From Paludibacteraceae bacterium (GTDB taxonomy: Bacteria; Bacteroidota; Bacteroidia; Bacteroidales; Paludibacteraceae), in the NCBI GenBank assembly GCA_017960065.1, contig JAGCZK010000214.1, positions 1-13,164 on the forward strand: DNA of 13,164 nucleotides, written 5' to 3'. The notes under the pieces were generated by a model. The model was not told where the DNA came from. It did no database searches and saw only the letters and a list, made by a program, of their open reading frames with translations. The position numbers and the translations under genes were made by a program. Shown in pieces: positions 1 to 6,889 of this stretch; position 1 is the first letter of the stretch; each line of letters begins with the position of its first letter.

Positions 1-244
1 CATACACCCGCTGGGTATCCGTCGAAAGGGAATCGATCAAGATCATTTTCCCGTCGTCCGAAATCAGATACTGCTCCACTCTTTTTACCACCTGGTCCAG
101 GCTCAAGGAAGTCTTGGCCTTTCTGACAACCACCACTTGCTCGTTTTCGTTCAGGACAAAATTCTTAAACTCATAACGGTTTCCACCGATGGCGGCACAA
201 ACGCCACCCAAAGCCAACAAGGCCACCAGAATAATTTTTTTCAT
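1..244 (-). CDS. Exported protein of unknown function, N-terminal 81 residues (partial)
   Basis: The reading frame opens with ATG at 244-242 and is still open at base 1, so the C-terminus lies outside the window. The first ~18 residues (MKKIILVALLALGGVCAA) form a lysine-rich start plus a hydrophobic core, a typical Sec signal peptide. The mature part begins near IGGNRYEFKNFVLNENEQ and shows no motif I recognise. The gene lies downstream of the small RNA terminator at 312-347 and is read in the same direction. A weak promoter-like TATGTTTT lies at 269-276 but has no matching -33 element. There is no SD; the bases before the ATG are A/T-rich, as is usual in Bacteroidota. I am sure of the frame and the signal peptide; the function is unknown. 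Confidence 0.8.
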   Translation of the reverse strand, partial: MKKIILVALLALGGVCAAIGGNRYEFKNFVLNENEQVVVVRKAKTSLSLDQVVKRVEQYLISDDGKMILIDSLSTDTQRVY

Positions 245-311
245 AATTTTTAGTTCATTAATTTGTTTAAAACATAGAATTTTTCTCCGTCTTGCCAGAT
301 AGGCTTCCAAC

Positions 312-347
312 AAAAAAACGTGGACTCTACTTGCAGATTCCACGTTT
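312..347 (-). terminator. Intrinsic terminator of the small RNA
   Basis: On the minus strand the 9-bp stem AAACGTGGA (347-339) / TCCACGTTT (324-316) encloses a 14-base loop. The descending arm runs straight into a seven-base T run (318-312). The upper stem shares bases 343-347 with the long-range closing helix of the RNA, so the two helices may compete. Confidence 0.85.
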
Positions 348-571
348 CGAGGTCCTGAGAAACCTTCACTGAAGAAAGAACAAGACAGAAGCCCACGTCG
401 ATATGCCAGTCGTTCAATGAACGAATCTTAAACATATCCTGCGGGCATCTACTGTCGTCTTGCGTCTGTCAGTGGTTTTGAAATTTCTCAGGTTTCGAAA
501 CGTCAGAGCAAGCGTAAGTAAACGCCTAACAATATCATCGGGTGCACGCTCACTCCAAGCAGCACCTTTCG
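312..571 (-). ncRNA. Structured small RNA, candidate Bacteroidales-1 / 6S-like RNA
   Basis: About 255 nt lie between a perfect Bacteroidota promoter (577-607, minus) and an intrinsic terminator (312-347, minus), with no convincing protein gene inside. By eye it folds into a long irregular rod. Pairings are 495-502 with 343-350 and 484-492 with 354-362, then 469-474 with 367-372, 458-462 with 381-385, 452-454 with 386-388, 443-446 with 391-394 and 433-437 with 401-405, capped by hairpin 411-423. A second 10-bp helix pairs 546-555 with 506-515 near the 5' end. A long hairpin with internal bubbles, plus its own promoter and terminator, fits what I recall of the Bacteroidales-1 RNA motif, later regarded as a 6S RNA candidate. 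The RNA gene call is well supported by structure; the family name is inference. The 5' end is placed 5-7 bases after the -7 box and could shift by a few bases. Confidence 0.72.
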
Positions 572-576
572 GAGTG

Positions 577-607
577 CAAATATAATCTCCTTTTGGAAGA
601 ACTCAAA
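577..607 (-). promoter_or_regulatory. Promoter of the small RNA (TTTG-N19-TATATTTG)
   Basis: On the minus strand TTTG (607-604) is followed after exactly 19 bases by TATATTTG (584-577). This is a full match to the Bacteroidota primary-sigma consensus (-33 TTTG, -7 TAnnTTTG). The predicted start is near 571. The promoter lies back to back with the plus-strand -7 box of the lipoprotein gene. Confidence 0.8.
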
Positions 608-636
608 AAAAAACATGAAAATCCCGAAAAAATCGG

Positions 637-644
637 TAATTTTG
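637..644 (+). promoter_or_regulatory. -7 promoter element of the lipoprotein gene (TAATTTTG)
   Basis: TAATTTTG matches the Bacteroidota -7 consensus TAnnTTTG. No good TTTG lies 19-21 bases upstream (the nearest is at 592-595), so the -33 part is weak. Transcription would start near 650. That is downstream of the ATG at 615 and supports translation from the ATG at 669. Confidence 0.5.
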
Positions 645-668
645 TCACAGCATTCAATCGGACAGGAC

Positions 669-2096
669 ATGACAAAAAGTTTGCTCTCTGGACTATTTAG
701 CGCCTTACTGGTGCTCGCTATGGCAGCTTGCGGCCGCCCGTCGGCCAGCTTCAGCGCACGCAACGCCAACGAGCCCCTCGCTGCCGGAATCGCCCTCAAC
801 AAAGGCTATAACATCGTGTTTTTGGAAACGGTCTGCCCGGCCCGCCCGGTAGCCGACAGCGCCGTAAGCGACTGCGGGCAACTCGAGGTCGAACTGACCA
901 ACAACGGTCGGGCGCTCATGCTGCGCGTGCTGGCCAACATGCCCCGAATGGCGATCGTGTCGTACTGGGCCGACGGCGAACGCTTCGACCTGCCGGTACA
1001 CAAAAACATGGAGGCCGAATTTTCCTACACCTACCCCGGCGCCTTCCAAGCCGACGGCGAACCCCTCCGCCTGATTTCACAGGCCTTCGACTGGCAATAC
1101 TACAGCCTACCCGAACTGGAACTTAACCCGGACAGTTTGCCCGAAGTTCGAATGATGACCCGTTTGGGAGCGTTCCCCTTCTACCTGCAACAAGGAGCTA
1201 ACCGCCTGATCGACAGCACCCGCGGGCGCTACATCGACCACCGCCACGACACATTGGGCATCCTCGACGTGCAACCGGGCGTCAATTTCGGGGCCATTAT
1301 CCGAAGCGAAAAAGAAAAGGAAAACAACCTGTACCTGCAAAACATCACCGAGCCGGTTCAACTCTACGCCTTTTGGGGCAACCGCCAGCTGCCCGACGGC
1401 CGCTTTGTCCGACTGGGCGAATCGTCCACCCGGATCAGCATCCCCTGCGAGGCCGACAGCCTTGCCCTCAGCTGGATACGCATCATCGGCGCCAACCACT
1501 CGTGCTGCTCCAACGAAATCCTCGTGCCGCTCAACTACGGAAAGGTCAGCCACGAAGTCTATCCGCTTCCGCTGGTTCCCATCCGCAACAACCAGCCCGA
1601 CGCCTGCCTGCCCGCAATCGGGGGCAACAGTTTCCAACTGGTGCATTTCCTGCTCAACGACGCCTTGCAACGCTACGGCTGGCACCGGCTGTCGGTACCC
1701 GACAGCGCCCCCAAAAACGCCACCGAAGCGCTGTATTACGCCACCTGTCCGACACTGACCTCGGGACAAGGCCCGGCCACCGACGAACACTTGCCACAAG
1801 AATGGAAAGAGTTTTTCGACCACAATGCCGTACTCGCTTACGGCGACTTTTTCGAATGGCTGACAGAACCCGATTTGTGGGTGTACGAACGGCACTATTT
1901 CGGGCAAAGCGTGGTGGTGGTGCTCAACCGCCGGCCGACCGACAGTGAAGTGACGATTCCGAAACCGCGCTACCTCGAAGGCTCCACGTTCCTTTCGCTG
2001 GACGACCTGCCGTTTGAGCAGGAGGCTCATCATTTCAAACTGACGCTGCCGGCAGGGCAAAGCCGCCTGCTTTACAGTGTCAGCGAAGAACCATAA
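669..2096 (+). CDS. Lipoprotein with an amylase-family-like C-terminal domain
   Basis: I chose ATG 669 (475 aa) over the upstream in-frame ATG 615. From 669 the protein opens with a clean lipoprotein signal peptide (MTKSLLSGLFSALLVLAMAAC, lipobox MAAC, lipidated Cys21), and the likely promoter -7 box at 637-644 lies between the two ATGs. Gly-Arg follow the Cys with no acidic run, so there is no obvious surface-export signal. Residues ~25-330 are not recognised; they are rich in beta-type sequence and hold paired cysteines (NHSCCSNE). The last ~100 residues (AVLAYGDFFEWL ... VYERHYFGQSVVVVLNRR ... FKLTLPAGQSRLLYS) resemble the beta-sandwich that follows the barrel in GH13 alpha-amylases and cyclomaltodextrinases. 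No GH13 catalytic motifs are visible, so a carbohydrate-binding or degenerate role is possible. The 3' end overlaps porZ, which runs the other way. Confidence 0.85.
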   Translation: MTKSLLSGLFSALLVLAMAACGRPSASFSARNANEPLAAGIALNKGYNIVFLETVCPARPVADSAVSDCGQLEVELTNNGRALMLRVLANMPRMAIVSYWADGERFDLPVHKNMEAEFSYTYPGAFQADGEPLRLISQAFDWQYYSLPELELNPDSLPEVRMMTRLGAFPFYLQQGANRLIDSTRGRYIDHRHDTLGILDVQPGVNFGAIIRSEKEKENNLYLQNITEPVQLYAFWGNRQLPDGRFVRLGESSTRISIPCEADSLALSWIRIIGANHSCCSNEILVPLNYGKVSHEVYPLPLVPIRNNQPDACLPAIGGNSFQLVHFLLNDALQRYGWHRLSVPDSAPKNATEALYYATCPTLTSGQGPATDEHLPQEWKEFFDHNAVLAYGDFFEWLTEPDLWVYERHYFGQSVVVVLNRRPTDSEVTIPKPRYLEGSTFLSLDDLPFEQEAHHFKLTLPAGQSRLLYSVSEEP

Positions 2097-4419
2097 ACTT
2101 GGTAACGATACTGCGGTTGTCGTCTTCGTCGTCGTTGGCGCACAACACGAAATAAGCGCCACTCGACACCGGCTGGCCCGAACGGTTGCGCAGGTTCCAG
2201 ACCAGCGACCCTCCGTTGGAATGCCCTTCGAACACCAGGTGCCCCGACGCGTCAATGATTTTCACCAGGCTGTTTTCTTCGAGCCCGACAATGGTCACCT
2301 CGCCCGAATAATCGGGGCGGACCGGACTGGGATAGACTTTGACCAGCGATTTGTCGTAACGCCTGACCGGCTCGGTCGCATCCGAAAAGTACGAGAGCAC
2401 GCCGTCTTCGGTGGCAAAAAACACTTCGCCGGTTTCGCCGTTGATGGCAATGGCGTTGATCTGATTAGACGACAAGGGACTGTTGTCTTTGGTAAAATGC
2501 TGAATGGTGGTGGTACCGTCGGCCGAAAGCAGGTAAACGCCCGAAGATTCGGTTCCCACCCACTTGCGGTTGCCTCCGTCGATTGCCAGCGAATGGACAC
2601 TCACCCCGTCGAGCAGGTAATCGGCCAGTCCCGAACCGTCTTCGCGGGCGATTTTGATACGGGAGGCGTGATACGAAGCGTCGAACACATTCTTGGGCGA
2701 GTTCAAAACCACCGGGCCGTAATCGGTTCCCACCCAGATGGCTCCGTTGCGGTCTTCGGCGATGGCATAAACCATGGAAGGCGAAATCACATTGCCGTCC
2801 TGGTCGGTAAAAGTGTCGAAAAAACGGGTGCGGTCGTCCGATGCATCCTGCAGGGTACCTCCGTCGTCGAGGACAAAGACGCCCGGCTTTTTGCGAACCG
2901 AAACCACCCATTTCTGATTGCGCGAGGTGACGAGCACCTGACGCAGCAGGTCGTAATTGCGCAGGTAATCGGTCTTGAACCACTCGCCCGAGGCCAAACG
3001 CACCCCGAGCCCACGCGTCTCCAACAGGGCTCCGCCCGGATTGGACGCCCCCGAATTGGAAAACCACAAGTTGCCTTTCGCATCGAAGACCAATCCGTCC
3101 ACACGCGTATAGTGGTTGCCGGAAACCACCGCGTCGATGGCTCCGCCAGTTGTTTCGTTCATGTACCACTGCACCGCCTTGCCGTCTTTCACTTCAAAAA
3201 TCCCTTCGCCCCAGGTGGCAAAATAAAAATGCTCGGGATCTTTCGGATCCGCCGCAATGGAAACCACGTCCTGCCATCCTTCGACAAACCCCGCCGTTTC
3301 CAACATTGCGGCGCTCATGTTGGTCCAGCGGCCGTTTTCGTAATGCGAAATCACCGAGGGGATAAACAAACGGTCGGTCCAGCTGCCGCCCGACGACAGC
3401 CACAGGCGGCCGTTGGAGCAGCTGAGCGACTGGGCGGTCGAGTTGTAGGGCCCTTGGGGCTGGTAATAACGGTCGGCGCCGTTGTCGGGAACCACCACCA
3501 CGGCCATGTCATTAACGGCCAGATAGGTTTCCTTACGCTCATCGACATAGACCATGTCCGTCACCAGACGGTCCAACCGGCTCACCTGCCCGCCACGGTC
3601 GTAGCGATAACCGCCGTTTTCGCCCATGCTAAGATACAGGTGCCCGGGCGTGACTTTCAGCTGCACGTTTTCGCTCCCCTCCTGAGTATAGAGCGTCTCC
3701 CAGCCGTCTTCGCGCAGGCGATAGACCGCCCCCTGGCGTTCGCACAGATAGAGCGTGTCTTCAAAACTGCACAAGTCGCGACACTTCGAACTGCCTTCGG
3801 GCAGGTACGTCCAACAAGACCAATTCTGGTAATCCAGCAAATTCGTCTTCTTGTACGCCCGCTTGATGCAATAGTCGGTAAGCGCATAAAAACAGCTGTC
3901 GTCGGCCGTCACGCCGTAAACCGGGGCCATGGTCGCCCCCTCGCCCAAGATGTAAGTGTCGGCAATCTCGTGCTTGACCAGGTTCACCGCCATCACGCCA
4001 AAACCGGTGGAGATGTAGGCAAACTCCTTTTCGAAATACACTTGGAAGAAAGTTTTGTCCACCGCCATGTTTTTGTTGGCCAGATCCGGAATCGGATACA
4101 GATTGCCGGAGGCATCCATCAGGTCGATTTGCGCATCGGTATAACCGATCAGAAGCACCCCGACCTCGTCGCTGTAGGCGATGTACGACACATCGCTGTT
4201 ACTGAGTCCGTTCACCTTGCTGTAGGTCGTGATTTCGCCACTTTCCTTGTCAATCGAAAACAGGTAGCGGTTCGAAATGACAAACACGCGGTTGGGCGTT
4301 TCGACCACCTGCTTGGACGAAGAATAGGCGAAATGGGTCTGCCACTTGTCATAGCTTCCGGCAGCAGCGGTCAGCAGCAGCGACAAGCCCAATACCAAAC
4401 AACAGAGAAAACGGTTCAT
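2080..4419 (-). CDS. porZ: PorZ, type IX secretion system surface component
   Basis: 779 aa, close to the ~776 aa of Porphyromonas gingivalis PorZ. Residues 1-20 are a signal peptide. The N-terminal part has the PorZ propeller signature: W..HFAYSS near residue 26, repeated blades, the phrase YSKVNGLSNSDVSYIAY, and STGFGVMAVNL. Blades continue to about residue 680, with repeats such as GNLWFSNSGASN, GAIWVGTDYG and NRKWVGTESSGVYLL, typical of two-component-regulator-type propellers. The last ~95 residues (VYPSPVRP ... VWNLRNRSGQPVSSGAYFV ... KFMVLR) form a type IX C-terminal beta-sandwich. In P. gingivalis, PorZ sits on the cell surface with PorU, PorV and PorQ, where cargo is cleaved and attached to A-LPS. 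It is the last gene of its operon and its ATG overlaps the rdgB stop (ATGA). The partner genes are not in this window, so a working type IX system is inferred. Confidence 0.85.
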   Translation of the reverse strand: MNRFLCCLVLGLSLLLTAAAGSYDKWQTHFAYSSSKQVVETPNRVFVISNRYLFSIDKESGEITTYSKVNGLSNSDVSYIAYSDEVGVLLIGYTDAQIDLMDASGNLYPIPDLANKNMAVDKTFFQVYFEKEFAYISTGFGVMAVNLVKHEIADTYILGEGATMAPVYGVTADDSCFYALTDYCIKRAYKKTNLLDYQNWSCWTYLPEGSSKCRDLCSFEDTLYLCERQGAVYRLREDGWETLYTQEGSENVQLKVTPGHLYLSMGENGGYRYDRGGQVSRLDRLVTDMVYVDERKETYLAVNDMAVVVVPDNGADRYYQPQGPYNSTAQSLSCSNGRLWLSSGGSWTDRLFIPSVISHYENGRWTNMSAAMLETAGFVEGWQDVVSIAADPKDPEHFYFATWGEGIFEVKDGKAVQWYMNETTGGAIDAVVSGNHYTRVDGLVFDAKGNLWFSNSGASNPGGALLETRGLGVRLASGEWFKTDYLRNYDLLRQVLVTSRNQKWVVSVRKKPGVFVLDDGGTLQDASDDRTRFFDTFTDQDGNVISPSMVYAIAEDRNGAIWVGTDYGPVVLNSPKNVFDASYHASRIKIAREDGSGLADYLLDGVSVHSLAIDGGNRKWVGTESSGVYLLSADGTTTIQHFTKDNSPLSSNQINAIAINGETGEVFFATEDGVLSYFSDATEPVRRYDKSLVKVYPSPVRPDYSGEVTIVGLEENSLVKIIDASGHLVFEGHSNGGSLVWNLRNRSGQPVSSGAYFVLCANDDEDDNRSIVTKFMVLR

Positions 4420-4997
4420 AAGCGTTCGAGATAAGTACAGAAGGCACGCATCGCACGCGCCCGGTGGCTGATGGTGTTTTTTTCGGCCAGGCTCAATTGG
4501 GCGAAGCTCTGCGTATAGCCCTCGGGTTGGAAAATCGGGTCATACCCGAACCCTTGCCCGCCAACGGGCGCTTCGAGAATCGCCCCCTCCACCCGTCCTT
4601 CAAACAGATGCTCGGCGCCTTCGTGGTCGATGTAGGCAATCACGGTCCGAAAACGGGCGCTACGCTCGCGGCAGCCTTTCAACTCTTCGAGTACCTTGCG
4701 CATGTTGGCCTGCGAATCCTTGGCCGGGCCGGCATAACGGGCCGAATACACGCCCGGCTGGCCGTCGAGCGCATCGATTTCGAGCCCGGTGTCATCGGCA
4801 AAGCAGGCCTGATGGCAATGCTCATACACATAGCGGGCCTTTTGCAACGCATTGCCCTCCAACGTCCCGGCCGTTTCGGGGATTTCGGCGGTAATGCCCA
4901 AATCCGCAAGACAATGAAGTGCAAAGCCTTCACCCAGAAAGCTTTGCACTTCAATTAACTTATGCCTGTTTGCCGTAGCAAAAACCAGCGTTTTCAT
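4416..4997 (-). CDS. rdgB: RdgB/HAM1 XTP/dITP pyrophosphatase
   Basis: 193 aa, normal family length. It hydrolyses non-canonical purine nucleotides (dITP, ITP, XTP) to monophosphate and pyrophosphate, keeping them out of DNA and RNA. Family motifs are in order: the N-terminal substrate loop FATANRHKLIE (residues 6-16), the metal/catalytic segment FADDTGLEIDAL (66-77), PGVYSARYAG (81-90), the GFGYDPIF nucleotide-binding segment (149-156), and SHRARA near the C-terminus (177-182). The start shares one base with the tpiA stop (TAATG), and its stop overlaps the porZ start (ATGA), so the three are likely translationally coupled. Nothing is missing from the active site. Confidence 0.95.
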   Translation of the reverse strand: MKTLVFATANRHKLIEVQSFLGEGFALHCLADLGITAEIPETAGTLEGNALQKARYVYEHCHQACFADDTGLEIDALDGQPGVYSARYAGPAKDSQANMRKVLEELKGCRERSARFRTVIAYIDHEGAEHLFEGRVEGAILEAPVGGQGFGYDPIFQPEGYTQSFAQLSLAEKNTISHRARAMRAFCTYLERL

Positions 4998-5749
4998 TAG
5001 AAAGCGTCGATAATCGCCTTGAATTTTTCGGCTACCAGCGAAGCGCCGCCAATCAGGCCGCCGTCAACGTCGGGTTTCGAGAACAATTCCTTGGCATTCT
5101 TGTCGTTGCAGCTTCCGCCGTACAGAATCGTGGTGTCTTCGGCCACTTGTTTGCCGTATTTGGCGGCGATCAGGCTGCGGATGTAGGCGTGGATTTCCTC
5201 TGCCTGGTCCGAGGTGGCGGTCAGGCCGGTACCGATGGCCCATACCGGTTCGTAAGCCAAAACGATTTTCGAGAAATCTTCGGCCGACAAGTTGAATACC
5301 GAGCCTTCGAGTTGGGCTTTCACCACTTCGTTTTGTTTGCCGGCTTCGCGTTCTTCCTTCAATTCGCCGATGCAGAAGATGGGTTTCAGACCGTTTTTCA
5401 ATGCCAGCAACACTTTTTCTTTGAGGATGGCATAGTCTTCGTGGTAGTAGGCACGACGTTCGGAGTGACCCAGAATGCAGTATTCGGCACCGGTCGATTT
5501 CACCATCGCGGCAGACACCTCACCGGTGAAAGCACCCGATTCCTTGTCGGCGCAGTTTTCGGCAGCCACTTTAATGACGCTGCCTTTGACCAGATCGGCA
5601 ACGGTTGCCAGGTGAATGAACGGCGTACCGATAATCACTTCGCAGTTGGGTTTGGCCGTCAACATAGATTTCAATTCCGTAGCCAAGGCTACACCTTCTT
5701 GCAGGGTTTTATTCATTTTCCAGTTCCCTGCCACAATGTTCTTTCTCAT
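4997..5749 (-). CDS. tpiA: Triosephosphate isomerase
   Basis: 250 aa, full-length TIM barrel. It interconverts dihydroxyacetone phosphate and glyceraldehyde 3-phosphate in glycolysis and gluconeogenesis. The catalytic set is complete: Asn9 and Lys11 in AGNWKMN, His95 in ILGHSERR, Glu167 in [11 protein letters not shown]. The phosphate-gripping loops are GGSC (211-214) and GGLIGGASL near residue 230. It lies 3 bases after the BT_3928-like gene and shares one base with rdgB (TAATG). No SD is visible before the ATG; the upstream bases are A/T-rich. An upstream BT_3928-type gene is, as I recall, common in Bacteroidales. Confidence 0.97.
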   Translation of the reverse strand: MRKNIVAGNWKMNKTLQEGVALATELKSMLTAKPNCEVIIGTPFIHLATVADLVKGSVIKVAAENCADKESGAFTGEVSAAMVKSTGAEYCILGHSERRAYYHEDYAILKEKVLLALKNGLKPIFCIGELKEEREAGKQNEVVKAQLEGSVFNLSAEDFSKIVLAYEPVWAIGTGLTATSDQAEEIHAYIRSLIAAKYGKQVAEDTTILYGGSCNDKNAKELFSKPDVDGGLIGGASLVAEKFKAIIDAF

Positions 5750-5752
5750 ACT

Positions 5753-6889
5753 TTATTTTTGTTTTACAATAACATTCAGTTCTTCGACCGTAGGCAAATC
5801 GTTGTAGTGCCATTTGCCGGCCACCACGTCGCCTTGCAGCAATACCAGTCCGGGATTGGAGCGGACAATCGTCTTCAGGGTAATCTCGTCGGTAGCCACA
5901 AAGGGGAACTTGATGTGGTACTGCTGACGGTATTGGTCGAGCATTTCGCTATAGGTGGCCGACATGCCATAGAAGGCGATGCGGTTGCTCAACGCATACT
6001 GATACAGAGCGTTGAGTTCTTTCCAGTGTCTGGTGCTGGCCTTTTCCACCTTGGAGCAGACCACCAACAGGGTATAGCCCTCGCGGTCGAGCACGTCTTC
6101 GGTAATGTCGTCGCCATCGGCCGTCTGCATCGTGAAATCGTGAATCGGCGGCACGTCGCCCTTTTCGACCAGCACCGAATTCTGACGCACAAACACCCAG
6201 GTGGTGTCGCCAAAGGGGCAGTCTGTCATCGAAAACTCCTGTTCCACCCCGTCCTTGGCATAGACAAAGGACACTTCGTACTTGTCGGTCTTGGCGCCTT
6301 CGGGCAAGGTCATGCCCTCCTTGATGCTGTTTCCGATTTTATACGGGCGGAAGTCGATGACCGGCAAGTGGCGGTAGCAATGCACCGACATCACCAGTAC
6401 AAAGGCAACGGGCAGCAACATGACCACATACGAGGCCCAGTTGCTCAGCCACGGGTATTCGTACTTGACATTGAGCAGGACAATCAGCAGCAAAAAGTCG
6501 ATGGCCACGTTCTTATAGAAGGTCTGCCAGTTGGTCAGCACGATGGCGTCGCCGAAACAGCCGCAGTCCGAGACCGGATTGGCAATGGCCAGATACAGCG
6601 TCAGCGGGGTCATCACCAACATAAACAGCAAGGCGGCCCAAGCCGTCTTGCGGGTCTGCACCCCGAACAAAAAGTTGAAACCGATGGTAAATTCCACGAT
6701 AATGAGCAGAATCGCCAGGGGAAGCGACATCCCCATAAAGAAGTCCAGGCCGAACGCCTCGAGGTAATCGGTGATTTTGTAGGCGGTTCCAAGCGGATCG
6801 ACCGACTTTACAAAGCCCGAAAACAGGAACACCGCCCCGAGAATGACCCGGCAGACGATGGACAGGTAGCGTTTAATCGTTTTGTTCAT
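5753..6889 (-). CDS. BT_3928-like DoxX/MauE-type membrane protein with a thioredoxin-like C-terminal domain
   Basis: 378 aa in two parts. Residues ~8-170 hold about five hydrophobic segments (near 9-28, 54-75, 82-103, 128-141, 152-169), resembling the DoxX/MauE fold. The loop motif DCGCFGD (108-114) carries the Cys pair typical of MauE-like proteins. Residues ~180-378 look like a periplasmic redoxin fold (TLLVVCSKVEKAS ... NPGLVLLQGDVVAGKWHYNDLP). That fold lacks the CxxC active site: only Cys278 lies in the expected place. MauE proteins help supply reducing power to, or form disulphides in, periplasmic partners, so an envelope redox role is plausible but unproven. The start overlaps the end of the DUF1599 gene by 17 bases, and tpiA follows after 3 bases. 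I recognise the family from Bacteroides (BT_3928); its biochemical function is not known to me. Confidence 0.85.
   Translation of the reverse strand: MNKTIKRYLSIVCRVILGAVFLFSGFVKSVDPLGTAYKITDYLEAFGLDFFMGMSLPLAILLIIVEFTIGFNFLFGVQTRKTAWAALLFMLVMTPLTLYLAIANPVSDCGCFGDAIVLTNWQTFYKNVAIDFLLLIVLLNVKYEYPWLSNWASYVVMLLPVAFVLVMSVHCYRHLPVIDFRPYKIGNSIKEGMTLPEGAKTDKYEVSFVYAKDGVEQEFSMTDCPFGDTTWVFVRQNSVLVEKGDVPPIHDFTMQTADGDDITEDVLDREGYTLLVVCSKVEKASTRHWKELNALYQYALSNRIAFYGMSATYSEMLDQYRQQYHIKFPFVATDEITLKTIVRSNPGLVLLQGDVVAGKWHYNDLPTVEELNVIVKQK

Noticed and set aside
250..435. 61-residue minus-strand ORF just upstream of the exported-protein gene, with a weak AGGA before its ATG
   Set aside because: It lies almost wholly inside the structured RNA and runs through the terminator hairpin; no protein motif is seen.
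615..668. In-frame upstream ATG extending the lipoprotein by 18 residues
   Set aside because: It is upstream of the likely transcription start and pushes the lipoprotein signal peptide away from the N-terminus.
503..802. 99-residue minus-strand ORF ending in MILLGVYLRLL
   Set aside because: It crosses the small-RNA promoter and the 5' domain of the RNA, and its start lies inside the lipoprotein gene.
2077..4434. 785-codon open frame antisense to the whole of porZ
   Set aside because: The long antisense frame arises because porZ rarely uses TTA, CTA and TCA codons. The translation shows no signal or motif, while porZ on the other strand has clear domains.
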